Shown in pieces: positions 54,639-64,000 of a stretch of DNA of 64,000 nucleotides (position 1 is the stretch's first letter; every line of letters begins with the position of its first letter). This DNA is from Blastochloris sulfoviridis (GTDB taxonomy: Bacteria; Pseudomonadota; Alphaproteobacteria; Rhizobiales; Xanthobacteraceae). The DNA lies in assembly GCF_008630065.1 (NCBI RefSeq), contig NZ_VWPL01000011.1:1-64000 (forward strand). Direction: 5' to 3'. Under the pieces are notes generated by a model, which was not told the DNA's origin, did not search any database, and saw nothing but the letters and a program-made list of their open reading frames with translations. A program made the position numbers and the translations under genes.

Positions 54639-55295
54639 ATGAGCGTGATCGCCGCGGCCGATGAGCCGCGTTTCGCCACTGAGCAGGGGCTGGCCGCGCG
54701 CGTGGCCGCCGTGGTCGAGCCGGTGCTGGGCGGCATCGGCCTGCGGCTGGTGCGCGTGCGCATCAGCGGCATCGCCGGCAAGACCGTGCAGATCATGGCC
54801 GAGCGGCCCGATGGCACGATGACCATCGACGATTGCGAGGCGGCGAGCCAGGCGATCTCGCCGGCGCTCGACGTCGACGATCCGATCGAGGGCGCCTACC
54901 ATTTGGAGGTGTCCTCGCCCGGTATCGACCGGCCGCTGGTGCGCCGCAGCGATTTCGTCCGCTGGGCCGGCCACGTCGCCAAGATCGAGATGCGCCTGCC
55001 GCAGGCACGCGGCCGCAAGCGCTTTCACGGCCTGGTCAAGGGGCTGGAGGACGACGCGGTGCGGCTGGAGCGCAGCGATGCCCGCGAGGACGAGCCGGTG
55101 GAGGTGCTGCTGCCGGTCGCCGAGATCGGCGAGGCGCGGCTGGTGCTGACCGATGACCTGATTGCGGAAGCCCTGAGGCGGAGCCGCGCCGACGAGCCGG
55201 ATGAACCGCCGGCTGACGAGACCGTTCTTTCCAACGACGCCGACCGGGCGCCGCGCCGCGGCCCCGGGCGATTCAAACGCAAGGAGACCCACTGA
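54639..55295 (+). CDS. rimP: Ribosome maturation factor RimP
   Basis: The 218-residue protein is required for 30S maturation. The N-terminal domain has [12 protein letters not shown] and the conserved [22 protein letters not shown] with [20 protein letters not shown]. The C-terminal SH3-like part ends with low-complexity basic residues, longer than in E. coli RimP (150). Start at the ATG at 54639. Its stop overlaps the nusA start as TGATG. First gene of the rimP-nusA-infB-pnp cluster. Confidence 0.93.
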   Translation: MSVIAAADEPRFATEQGLAARVAAVVEPVLGGIGLRLVRVRISGIAGKTVQIMAERPDGTMTIDDCEAASQAISPALDVDDPIEGAYHLEVSSPGIDRPLVRRSDFVRWAGHVAKIEMRLPQARGRKRFHGLVKGLEDDAVRLERSDAREDEPVEVLLPVAEIGEARLVLTDDLIAEALRRSRADEPDEPPADETVLSNDADRAPRRGPGRFKRKETH

Positions 55296-56971
55296 TGGCG
55301 ACGGTCAGCGCCAATAGGCTGGAGTTGTTGCAGATCGCCGACGCCGTGGCGCGCGAGAAGGTGATCGACCGCTCGATCGTCATCGCGGCGATGGAGGATG
55401 CGATCCAAAAGGCCGCCCGCTCGCGCTACGGCAGCGAGACCGAGGTGCGCGCCGAGATCAACCCCAAGACCGGCGAACTCCGGCTGTCGCGCCTCCTCTT
55501 GGTCGTCGACCAGGTCGAGAACGACGCCACGCAGATCGCGGTGGAGGAGGCGCGGCGCAAGAACCCGGCCGCCCAGGTCGGCGACTACATCGCCGAGACG
55601 CTGCCGCCGCTGGAATATGGCCGCATCGCCGCCCAGTCCGCCAAGCAGGTGATCGTGCAGAAGGTGCGCGAGGCCGAGCGCGACCGCCAGTACCAGGAAT
55701 TCAAGGACCGCATCGGCGAGATCGTCAACGGCGTGGTCAAGCGCGTCGAGTACGGCAATGTCATCGTCGATCTCGGCCGCGGCGAGGGCATCATCCGCCG
55801 CGACGAGCTGTTGCCGCGCGAGGTGTTCCGCAATGGCGACCGGGTGCGCGCCTTCGTCTACGACGTGCGGCGCGAGGCGCGGGGCCCGCAGATCTTCCTG
55901 TCGCGCACCCACCCGCAATTCATGGCCAAGCTGTTCGCCCAGGAGGTGCCGGAAATCTATGACGGCATCGTCGAGGTGAAGGCGGTGGCCCGCGACCCGG
56001 GCTCACGCGCCAAGATCGCGGTGTCCTCGCGCGATTCCTCGGTCGACCCGGTCGGCGCCTGCGTCGGCATGCGCGGCTCGCGCGTGCAGGCGGTGGTCAA
56101 CGAGCTGCAGGGCGAGAAGGTCGACATCATCCCCTGGAACCCGGACTTCGCCACCTTCATCGTCAACGCCTTGGCCCCGGCCGAGGTGGTCAAGGTGGTG
56201 CTCGACGAGGACCGCGAGCGCATCGAGGTGGTGGTGCCCGACCAGCAGCTGTCGCTGGCCATCGGCCGGCGCGGCCAGAACGTCCGCCTCGCCTCCCAGC
56301 TCACCGGCTGGGACATCGACATCCTCACCGAGCAGGAGGAGTCCGAGCGGCGCCAGAAGGAATTCGCCGCCCGCACCCAGGCCTTCATGGAGGCGCTCGA
56401 CGTCGACGAGATGGTCGGCCAGCTCCTGTCGTCCGAAGGCTTCAACTCGGTCGAGGAACTGGCCTACGTCCCGGTCGAGGAACTGGCCGGCATCGAGGGC
56501 TTCGACGAGGAGACCGCGGCCGAGCTGCAGACCCGCGCCCGCGACTATCTCGCCCGCGTCGAGGCCGAGTTCGACACCGAGCGGCAGGCGCTCGGCGTCG
56601 AGGATGCGGTGAAGGAGGTGCCCGGCGTCACCACCAAGATGCTGGTGGCGCTCGGCAAGGCCGGCATCAAGACGGTCGAGGACCTCGCCGGCTGCGCCAC
56701 CGACGACCTGCTCGGCTGGACCGAACGCCAGGACGGCGAGAGCGTCCACACGGCGGGCGCGCTCGACGGCTTCGAGCTGTCGCGCGAGGACGCCGAGACG
56801 CTGATCATGCAGGCCCGTCTGAAGGCCGGCTGGATCACCGAGGCCGACCTCGTCAAGCCGGAACCCGAAGACGCGGCGGACGGGGACGAGACCGAGGCCG
56901 AGACCAGCGCCGAGACTGAGACCAGCGCCGAGGCCGGCGCCGGCGCCGGCGCTGACGCGCCGGAGGCGTGA
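55295..56971 (+). CDS. nusA: Transcription termination/antitermination factor NusA
   Basis: The 558-residue RNA polymerase-associated factor acts in pausing, termination and antitermination. Order: an N-terminal domain (1-125), S1 domain (about 133-200, [21 protein letters not shown]), two KH domains (to about 345; [22 protein letters not shown] and [21 protein letters not shown]), and C-terminal helical repeats with helix-hairpin-helix-like segments. The last 40 residues are acidic, alanine/glutamate-rich. It overlaps rimP by one nt and its stop overlaps the GTG of the next gene. Confidence 0.96.
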   Translation: MATVSANRLELLQIADAVAREKVIDRSIVIAAMEDAIQKAARSRYGSETEVRAEINPKTGELRLSRLLLVVDQVENDATQIAVEEARRKNPAAQVGDYIAETLPPLEYGRIAAQSAKQVIVQKVREAERDRQYQEFKDRIGEIVNGVVKRVEYGNVIVDLGRGEGIIRRDELLPREVFRNGDRVRAFVYDVRREARGPQIFLSRTHPQFMAKLFAQEVPEIYDGIVEVKAVARDPGSRAKIAVSSRDSSVDPVGACVGMRGSRVQAVVNELQGEKVDIIPWNPDFATFIVNALAPAEVVKVVLDEDRERIEVVVPDQQLSLAIGRRGQNVRLASQLTGWDIDILTEQEESERRQKEFAARTQAFMEALDVDEMVGQLLSSEGFNSVEELAYVPVEELAGIEGFDEETAAELQTRARDYLARVEAEFDTERQALGVEDAVKEVPGVTTKMLVALGKAGIKTVEDLAGCATDDLLGWTERQDGESVHTAGALDGFELSREDAETLIMQARLKAGWITEADLVKPEPEDAADGDETEAETSAETETSAEAGAGAGADAPEA

Positions 56972-57684
56972 GGGAGGCCCGTCGCGTGCTGGCAGATCTC
57001 GACCACGCAAACGCCGAGCCGGACACCGAGACCGATCGCGGCCCCCGCGACGGCCGGGCCGGGCCGGTGCGCACCTGCATCGCCACCCGCCGCCAGGGCG
57101 CGCGCGAGACGATGGTGCGCTTCGTGGTCGGGCCGGACGGCGCGGTGGTGCCCGACCTTGCCGCGCGCCTGCCGGGCCGCGGCGCCTGGACCAGCCTCAG
57201 CCGCGCCGCGGTCGCGACCGCGGTGAAGCGGCGGGCGTTCGCGCGGGCGTTCCGGCGGGAGGTGACGGTCGATCCGGCGCTGGCCGATCAGGTCGACCAG
57301 CTGCTGGAGCGGGCGGCGCTGGAGGCGCTGTCGCTGGCCAACAAGGCCGGCGCGGTGGTGGCGGGCTTCACCAGGGTCGAGGCGGCAATCGCCGCAGGCG
57401 ACGTGGCGGCGCTGATCCATGCGCGCGAAGCCGCCGACGACGGCGTCGCCCGGCTCGACCGGGCGTTGCGTGCGTCTTTGTCCGGATATGGGCCTGGAAA
57501 TGCCCCCAATGGCGGAGAACTACCGATCCTCCGCCTGTTCACCGTCGAGCAATTGAGTTTGGCACTCGGGCGACCAAATGTGATACATGCAGCCGTGCTC
57601 GCTGGCGCGGCGAGCAGCGGGTTTCTCGCGCGAACAACTCGGCTCGACCGCTACCGCACGGGTGACCCGGCGGAGACAGTCTAG
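56968..57684 (+). CDS. YlxR (DUF448)-L7Ae fusion RNA-binding protein
   Basis: The 238-residue protein begins with GTG overlapping nusA by 4 nt. The first part is YlxR/DUF448 (about 26-90, TCIATRRQGARETMVRFV, PGRGAWTSL), a possible RNA-binding fold. The second part (about 120-210) is L7Ae/L30e-like, with LANKAGAVVAGFTRVEAAI. Fused forms in this operon position are common in Alphaproteobacteria. The C-terminal tail contains YGPGNAPNGGEL and a conserved-looking hydrophobic segment. Role in ribosome assembly or RNA control is suggested by context. Confidence 0.85.
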   Translation: MREARRVLADLDHANAEPDTETDRGPRDGRAGPVRTCIATRRQGARETMVRFVVGPDGAVVPDLAARLPGRGAWTSLSRAAVATAVKRRAFARAFRREVTVDPALADQVDQLLERAALEALSLANKAGAVVAGFTRVEAAIAAGDVAALIHAREAADDGVARLDRALRASLSGYGPGNAPNGGELPILRLFTVEQLSLALGRPNVIHAAVLAGAASSGFLARTTRLDRYRTGDPAETV

Positions 57685-57720
57685 CCGCAAACTTGCGTGC
57701 GATTTTAGGACCAGGACCGG

Positions 57721-60474
57721 ATGACCGAGACGAAGACCCCCGGCGACAAGACACTGAGCGTCTCGAAGACGCTGACTCTGAAGCGCCCCTCCGAGCAGGG
57801 CTTGGTGCGCCAGAGCTTCAGCCACGGGCGCACCAAGGCCGTGGTGGTGGAGAAGGTGAAGCGGCGATCGAGCCCCGGCGAGACCGGTGGCGGCACGGCG
57901 CCGTCGGCCCCGGCGAAGCCCGGTCCATCAACGACGCCGCTGTCGACCAAGCCGCGCGTCGGCGGTCCGCCCGCCAGTCCGTCAGCCGGAACGCGGCCGT
58001 CGGGCGTGGTGCTGCGCACCCTCACCGAGGACGAGCGCGACGCCCGCACCCAGGCGCTGCAGGAAGCCCGCATCCGCGAGGCCGAGGAACGCCGCGCCGC
58101 CGTGGAAGAGGCGCGCCGCCGGGTCGAGCGCGAGGCCAAGGAGCGCGTCGAGCGCGAGGCCGCCGAAGCCCGCAAGCGCGAGGAAGATGCGCGCCGCGTC
58201 GCTGAGGAGGAGGCCCGCCGCAAGGCCGAGCAGGAAGCCCGCAAGCGTTTCGGCGAGGAAGAGGCCGCGCGCCGCACCGCCGCGGCCGCTGCGCCATCCG
58301 GCCAAGCGGCATCCTCGCCCCAGCAGACCCCAGGTTCGCAGCGCCCGTCCTACCGGTCGGGCGGCGGAACGGGCGCGCCGCGTCCCGCCGGCTCTGGTGC
58401 CGGTGGACCCCGCCCCGGCCCCGGTGGTGCGCCCGCGATCGCGCGTCCCGGCGGCGTCCCGGCCGGACGGCCGGGGGGCGGTGAAGAAGAGGAAGCCCGC
58501 AAGGTTCGCCGTCCCGGCGGCGGTGGCCCGGCCAAGCCGGCCATCCCGCCCAAGGCGCCCAAGGCCACGCCCGGCGAGGAGAAGCGCCGCGGGCGCCTGA
58601 CCGTGGTCACGGCCTATCAGGAGGGCGAGCAGCGCGAACGCTCGGTGGCGGCCTTCCGCCGCCGCGTCCAGCGCATGACCGGCCACCGCCAGAGCGAAAC
58701 CAAGGAGAAGATCTCGCGCGAAGTCATCATTCCCGAGACCATCACCATCGCCGACTTGGCCAACCGCATGTCAGAGCGTGCGGTCGACGTCATCAGGATG
58801 CTGATGCGCCAGGGCCAGATGGTGAAGATCAACGACGTCATCGATGCCGACACCGCGCAGCTGATCGCCGAGGAACTCGGCCACACGGTCAAGCGCGTCG
58901 CCGAGGCCGACGTCGAGGAGGGCCTGTTCGACGCGCCGGACGATCCGGACGCGCTGGAGTCGCGGCCGCCGGTGGTCACCATCATGGGCCACGTCGACCA
59001 CGGCAAGACCTCGCTGCTCGACGCCATCCGCCACGCCAATGTGGTGGCGGGCGAGGCGGGCGGCATCACCCAGCATATCGGCGCCTATCAGGTGACCTCG
59101 CCGTCCGGCGGCAAGGTCACCTTCATCGACACGCCCGGCCACGCCGCCTTCACGGCGATGCGCGCCCGCGGCGCCAAGGTGACGGACGTGGTGGTGCTGG
59201 TGGTGGCGGCCGATGACGGCGTGATGCCGCAGACCATCGAAGCCATCAACCACGCCAAGGCGGCCAAGGTGCCGCTCATCGTGGCGATCAACAAGATCGA
59301 CAAGCCCGACGCCAAGCCCGAGCGGGTGCGTACCGAGCTGCTGCAGCACTCCATCGTTGTCGAATCGATGGGTGGCGACACGCTTGAGGTCGAGGTGTCG
59401 GCCAAGCAGAAGATCAATCTCGACAAGCTGCTCGAGGCGATCAACCTGCAGGCCGAGGTGCTCGACCTCAAGGCCAACCCCGAACGTGCCGCCGAAGGCA
59501 CGGTGATCGAGGCCAAGCTCGACCGCGGCCGCGGCCCGGTGGCAACCGTGCTGGTGCAGCGCGGCACGCTGCGGGTGGGCGACATCGTGGTCGCCGGCGC
59601 CGAATGGGGCCGCGTGCGGGCCCTGGTCACCGACACCGGAACGCAGGTCGAGACCGCGGGTCCCTCCTTCCCGGTCGAGGTGCTGGGCTTCAACGGCACG
59701 CCGGAGGCCGGCGACCGGCTGGCGGTGGTCGAGAACGAGGCGCGCGCCCGCGAAGTCGCGGACTATCGCTCGCGCCAGCGCCGCGACAAGGCGGCGGCCA
59801 AGGTCACCGGCCGCGGCTCGCTCGCGGAGATGATGAAGGAGCTCAAGGCCGGCGCCGGACGCAAGGAGTTCACGCTGCTGGTCAAGGCCGACGTGCAGGG
59901 TTCGCTCGAAGCCATCGTCGGCTCGCTCGACAAGCTCGGCACCGACGAGGTGATGGCGCGCGTCGTCCATTCGGGCGTCGGCGGCATCTCGGAGTCGGAC
60001 GTCACGCTGGCGGCCGCCTCGGGTGCGGCGATCATCGGCTTCAACGTGCGCGCCCACAAGGAAGCGCGCGAGGCGGCCGAGCGCGCCGGCATCGAGATCC
60101 GCTACTACAACATCATCTACGACCTCGTGGATGACGTGAAGCAGGCGATGAGCGGCCTCCTGCCGCCGACCGTGCGCGAGATCATGCTCGGCAACGCACT
60201 GGTGCTGGAGGTGTTCAACATCACCAAGGTCGGCAAGATCGCCGGCTGCCGCGTCACCGACGGCACCGTCGAGCGCGGCGCCCACGTCCGGCTGATCCGC
60301 GACAATGTCGTCATCCATGAAGGCAAGCTCAGCCAGCTCAAGCGCTTCAAGGACGACGCCAAGGAGGTGCTCGCCGGCCAGGAATGCGGCATGTCCTTCG
60401 AGAACTACCAGGACATGCGTGCCGGCGACGTGATCGAGTGCTACCGCGTCGAGACGGTGAAGCGCTCGCTGTGA
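57721..60474 (+). CDS. infB: Translation initiation factor IF-2
   Basis: The 917-residue GTPase delivers initiator tRNA to the ribosome. The N-terminal 290 residues are low complexity: a charged Arg/Glu/Ala helical stretch (about 110-185) and a Gly/Pro/Arg-rich linker (about 190-285). The IF2_N domain follows at about 335-385. G motifs are G1 [13 protein letters not shown]3 [12 protein letters not shown] and G4 NKIDKPDA. Domains II, III and IV follow, ending with [18 protein letters not shown]. Start at the ATG at 57721. Confidence 0.97.
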   Translation: MTETKTPGDKTLSVSKTLTLKRPSEQGLVRQSFSHGRTKAVVVEKVKRRSSPGETGGGTAPSAPAKPGPSTTPLSTKPRVGGPPASPSAGTRPSGVVLRTLTEDERDARTQALQEARIREAEERRAAVEEARRRVEREAKERVEREAAEARKREEDARRVAEEEARRKAEQEARKRFGEEEAARRTAAAAAPSGQAASSPQQTPGSQRPSYRSGGGTGAPRPAGSGAGGPRPGPGGAPAIARPGGVPAGRPGGGEEEEARKVRRPGGGGPAKPAIPPKAPKATPGEEKRRGRLTVVTAYQEGEQRERSVAAFRRRVQRMTGHRQSETKEKISREVIIPETITIADLANRMSERAVDVIRMLMRQGQMVKINDVIDADTAQLIAEELGHTVKRVAEADVEEGLFDAPDDPDALESRPPVVTIMGHVDHGKTSLLDAIRHANVVAGEAGGITQHIGAYQVTSPSGGKVTFIDTPGHAAFTAMRARGAKVTDVVVLVVAADDGVMPQTIEAINHAKAAKVPLIVAINKIDKPDAKPERVRTELLQHSIVVESMGGDTLEVEVSAKQKINLDKLLEAINLQAEVLDLKANPERAAEGTVIEAKLDRGRGPVATVLVQRGTLRVGDIVVAGAEWGRVRALVTDTGTQVETAGPSFPVEVLGFNGTPEAGDRLAVVENEARAREVADYRSRQRRDKAAAKVTGRGSLAEMMKELKAGAGRKEFTLLVKADVQGSLEAIVGSLDKLGTDEVMARVVHSGVGGISESDVTLAAASGAAIIGFNVRAHKEAREAAERAGIEIRYYNIIYDLVDDVKQAMSGLLPPTVREIMLGNALVLEVFNITKVGKIAGCRVTDGTVERGAHVRLIRDNVVIHEGKLSQLKRFKDDAKEVLAGQECGMSFENYQDMRAGDVIECYRVETVKRSL

Positions 60475-60566
60475 CGCTGATCTGATCCCCGTTCTGCGCC
60501 GCCCGGGCCACTGGCCCGGGCGCCCGAACCGCGACGGCCCGGCCGTGCGCGGCCAAAGGCATCCCC

Positions 60567-61010
60567 ATGGCCATGTCCCGAAACCGCCCCGACAGCGCCC
60601 AAGCCGGTCCGTCCCAGCGCCAGCTCCGGGTGGCCGAACTGGTGCGCCACGCCATCGCCGACATCCTGGCGCGCGGCGAGATCGCCGACCCGGTGATCTC
60701 CGGCCACCTGATCACCGTGCCGGAAGTGCGCATGTCGCCCGACATGCGCCTCGCCACGATCTATGTCGTCGCCCTCGGCGGCAAGGACGAGACGGCGGTG
60801 CTCAAGGCGCTGGAAGCCCACCACAAGTTCATCCGCACCGAGATCGCCCACCGCGTCAATCTGCGCTACGCCCCCGACATCCGCTTCCGCCGCGACGACC
60901 GGTTCGAGGAGGCCGAGCGCATCGACCGCCTGCTGCGCTCGCCGGAAGTGGCGCGCGATCTCGACCCTTCCGAAACGACGGACGATTCCGACGAGGAGAC
61001 CAGGTCTTGA
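60567..61010 (+). CDS. rbfA: Ribosome-binding factor A
   Basis: The 147-residue KH-fold protein is needed for 16S rRNA 5' processing and cold adaptation. Family features are [38 protein letters not shown] and the C-terminal [26 protein letters not shown] stretch (typical of RbfA). The end is acidic. The ATG at 60567 is used. The truB start lies within its last codons (TTGA overlap at 61007-61010). Confidence 0.95.
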   Translation: MAMSRNRPDSAQAGPSQRQLRVAELVRHAIADILARGEIADPVISGHLITVPEVRMSPDMRLATIYVVALGGKDETAVLKALEAHHKFIRTEIAHRVNLRYAPDIRFRRDDRFEEAERIDRLLRSPEVARDLDPSETTDDSDEETRS

Positions 61011-61951
61011 ACGCTCCGCGCCGCATCAAACGCGATGTCGATGGCTGGCTCATCCTCGACAAGCCGGTCGGCATGACGTCGACGCACGCCGTGTCGATCG
61101 TCAAGCGCGCCTTCCAGGCCAAGAAGGCCGGCCATGCCGGCACGCTCGATCCGCTCGCCTCCGGCGTGCTGCCGATCGCGCTGGGCGAGGCCACCAAGAC
61201 GGTGCCGATGGTGATGGACGGCCGCAAGGCCTACCGCTTCACCGTGCGCTGGGGCATCGAGACCGATACCGACGACGCCGAGGGCCGCGCCATCGCCACC
61301 TCCGACGTCCGCCCCGACCCGGCGGCGGTCAAGGCGCTGCTGCCGCGCTTCACCGGCGAGATCGCCCAGGTGCCGCCGCGCTTCTCGGCGATCAAGATCG
61401 ACGGCGAGCGCGCCTACGACCTCGCCCGCGAGGGCGAGGAGGTGGTGCTGGCGGCGCGCCCGGTGATCATCGACAGCCTGGAGCTGGTGTCGGTGCCCAA
61501 CGGCGACCATGCCGAGTTCGAGGCGGTCTGCGGGAAGGGCACCTATGTGCGCGCGCTCGCCCGCGACATCGGCCGGGCGCTCGGCACCCATGGCCATGTG
61601 GTGGCGCTGCGGCGCATGTCGGTCGGCCCGTTCCAGGCCGAGACGGCGGTGCAGGTCGCGCCGTTGGAGGCGCTGTTCGACGCCGAGCCCGAGGCGCGGC
61701 TCGCCGCCCAGACGGCGCTGCTTCAGCCGGTCGCCTCGGCGCTGACCCAGCTCGTCTGCATCCCGGTGAGCCACAATGACGCGGCGCGGCTGCACCGCGG
61801 CCAGCCGGTGCTGCTGCGCGGGCGCGACGCACCGGTGATGGCGGGCCTCGTCTACGTCACCGCCGGCGGCAATCTGGTGGCGCTGGCCGACGTCGAGCAG
61901 GGCGAGCTGGTGCCCAAACGGGTGTTCAAGCTCGCCGGCGCGCGCACGTGA
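61007..61951 (+). CDS. truB: tRNA pseudouridine-55 synthase
   Basis: The 314-residue enzyme converts uridine 55 of the TPsiC arm to pseudouridine. The catalytic Asp48 lies in [15 protein letters not shown]. Other family segments are [37 protein letters not shown] and [13 protein letters not shown]. It starts with TTG at 61007, overlapping the rbfA stop by 4 nt, with a GAGGAG ribosome-binding site. The open frame upstream to 60545 is antiparallel noise inside rbfA. Confidence 0.95.
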   Translation: MNAPRRIKRDVDGWLILDKPVGMTSTHAVSIVKRAFQAKKAGHAGTLDPLASGVLPIALGEATKTVPMVMDGRKAYRFTVRWGIETDTDDAEGRAIATSDVRPDPAAVKALLPRFTGEIAQVPPRFSAIKIDGERAYDLAREGEEVVLAARPVIIDSLELVSVPNGDHAEFEAVCGKGTYVRALARDIGRALGTHGHVVALRRMSVGPFQAETAVQVAPLEALFDAEPEARLAAQTALLQPVASALTQLVCIPVSHNDAARLHRGQPVLLRGRDAPVMAGLVYVTAGGNLVALADVEQGELVPKRVFKLAGART

Positions 61952-62010
61952 TCCCAACGACCCCAACGCTGACGCGTGGGGCCGGAGGTCTGACGCGGGC
62001 TCCCGGTGAT

Positions 62011-62039
62011 TTGCCGCACTGTCGCGAAGATGTTATACG
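62011..62039 (+). promoter_or_regulatory. Probable promoter of rpsO
   Basis: TTGCCG (62011-62016), a 17-nt spacer and TATACG (62034-62039) resemble a sigma-70 promoter, with a start near 62046 and a leader of about 127 nt. The -10 is preceded by TGT. It would allow rpsO (and pnp) to be expressed apart from the upstream infB cluster, as in other bacteria. Confidence 0.5.
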
Positions 62040-62172
62040 CGCCCCTTCGGGTTGGCCTGCAGAGGCACGACACGGCTGGACGACATCCCGGCCGCTGCCG
62101 CCCGGGCGGAGGACGCCTCTCATAAGCGCGTCCGCTGCAATTGTTTTCCCTGAAGATAGAAAGGACTGCCCG

Positions 62173-62442
62173 ATGTCGATCACGGCCGAGCGCAAGGCTC
62201 AGCTCATCAAGGACTACGCCACCAAGCCGGGCGATACCGGCTCGCCCGAGGTTCAGGTCGCGGTGCTCACCGAGCGCATCGTCAACCTGACCGAGCACTT
62301 CAAGATCCACGGCAAGGACAACCATTCCCGCCGCGGCTTGTTGAAAATGGTGTCGCAGCGCCGCTCGCTGCTCGATTACGTCAAGGCCAAGGACGAGCAG
62401 CGCTATCGCTCGCTGATCGAACGGCTCGGCATCCGCCGCTGA
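62173..62442 (+). CDS. rpsO: 30S ribosomal protein S15
   Basis: The 89-residue protein is the usual length for S15: [20 protein letters not shown], then [30 protein letters not shown] and [13 protein letters not shown]. It binds 16S rRNA early in small-subunit assembly and in studied bacteria represses its own translation. Start ATG at 62173, preceded by a GAAAGGACTG ribosome-binding region. Followed by pnp after 353 nt. Confidence 0.97.
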   Translation: MSITAERKAQLIKDYATKPGDTGSPEVQVAVLTERIVNLTEHFKIHGKDNHSRRGLLKMVSQRRSLLDYVKAKDEQRYRSLIERLGIRR

Positions 62443-62795
62443 GGCGGCGCCGTTCCGGCCCGCACCGGGCCGGGCGCCCGACCGGAGGCCGCGCACGCTA
62501 CGCGGTCGCCGCAGGCGGAGGGCAATGGGGCCCTCCCGGTGGATGAAGTCCGGCAGGCCGCCATTGCGGGCCGGGCGCGTTTCATCCGCGACTTCAAATG
62601 GAGTGGGCAGGCCGTCCGGGCACACCGCAAGGTGTGCGTGCCCGGGAAAGGCACTGCCAGGAAATTCACCCGTGACGAAAGCCATCGGCAGGATCGCCGG
62701 ATGCTGTGGTGCGCAGGAGTTTTTGCTCCGCGACACAGCCTCTCGCCGTCTTGCTCGTGGCTTTCGCGCGGCCTCAAGTCATGGAGACAGACCGA
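62443..62795 (+). other. rpsO-pnp intergenic leader with stable hairpin
   Basis: No gene is supported. CCGGGC (62616-62621) pairs with GCCCGG (62640-62645) and ACACC (62622-62626) with GGTGT (62631-62635), closed by a GCAA tetraloop and with a bulge at 62636-62639. In other bacteria this region holds the rpsO terminator and the RNase III stem that lets PNPase regulate its own mRNA. The stem here is a candidate, not shown. Short frames crossing the region (for example 62525-62823) look random. Confidence 0.5.

Positions 62796-64000
<1,205 letters not shown>

Overview
The window is high-GC, densely coded chromosomal DNA from an alphaproteobacterium, most likely of the order Hyphomicrobiales (Rhizobiales). 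Evidence for this: a GcrA cell-cycle regulator gene with a tight cluster of GANTC (CcrM-type) sites upstream; the gene orders argD-argF-hslO, phoR-pstSCAB-phoU-phoB and mutM / ubiE-ubiB-coaBC-dut; a fused YlxR-L7Ae protein between nusA and infB; and a large PstA. The genus cannot be fixed from the sequence alone. No rRNA, tRNA, CRISPR array, insertion sequence or prophage was found.

Layout. 1-7194: ribosomal proteins L35 and L20 followed by pheS and pheT. pheS and pheT are separated by about 2.5 kb of accessory DNA. It holds two paralogous two-gene modules (a small acidic protein overlapping a HEPN-like helical protein by 4 nt), a small membrane protein, and a scar made of a DUF559-like 5' remnant joined to a decayed second copy of the pheS 3' end. 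This is the most unusual locus in the window. 7429-14972: a family 2 glycosyltransferase, a transaldolase-family enzyme, an AT-rich foreign-looking membrane gene, a lipid-A-type ABC exporter, a GT4 glycosyltransferase, an Ada-like alkyltransferase, endonuclease III and a DedA-type membrane protein. 15186-22905: Rrf2 regulator, dut, coaBC, a FitAB-type toxin-antitoxin pair, ubiB, ubiE, then mutM and an enoyl-CoA hydratase on the other strand. 23098-38883: mixed genes, including a secreted lectin-like protein, a PilZ protein, methylmalonyl-CoA mutase, a secreted SGNH hydrolase, a HerA-like ATPase, a receiver-like protein without its phosphoacceptor, an M20 peptidase, a membrane GGDEF-EAL protein and an aldehyde dehydrogenase. 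38987-43038: hslO, argF and argD, and divergent gcrA. 43159-51318: the complete phosphate regulon phoR-pstS-pstC-pstA-pstB-phoU-phoB on the minus strand, with a four-heptamer PHO box before pstS. 51547-54041: a small secreted protein, a YbhN-type membrane protein and an RlpA-like protein. 54639-64000: the classic rimP-nusA-ylxR-infB-rbfA-truB-rpsO-pnp cluster, with pnp cut by the window end.

Most of the content is translation and RNA metabolism, cofactor synthesis (CoA, ubiquinone), DNA repair, phosphate homeostasis and arginine synthesis. The accessory features sit in gaps of conserved operons: the HEPN modules inside pheS-pheT, the FitAB pair inside ubiB-coaBC and the AT-rich gene at 9079. 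Several families of intergenic palindromic repeats recur. One forms long double hairpins between convergent genes (7225-7375 and 27916-28048), one is a multi-hairpin element (1005-1137 and 32716-32840), and one is a group of short REP-like palindromes near gene ends.
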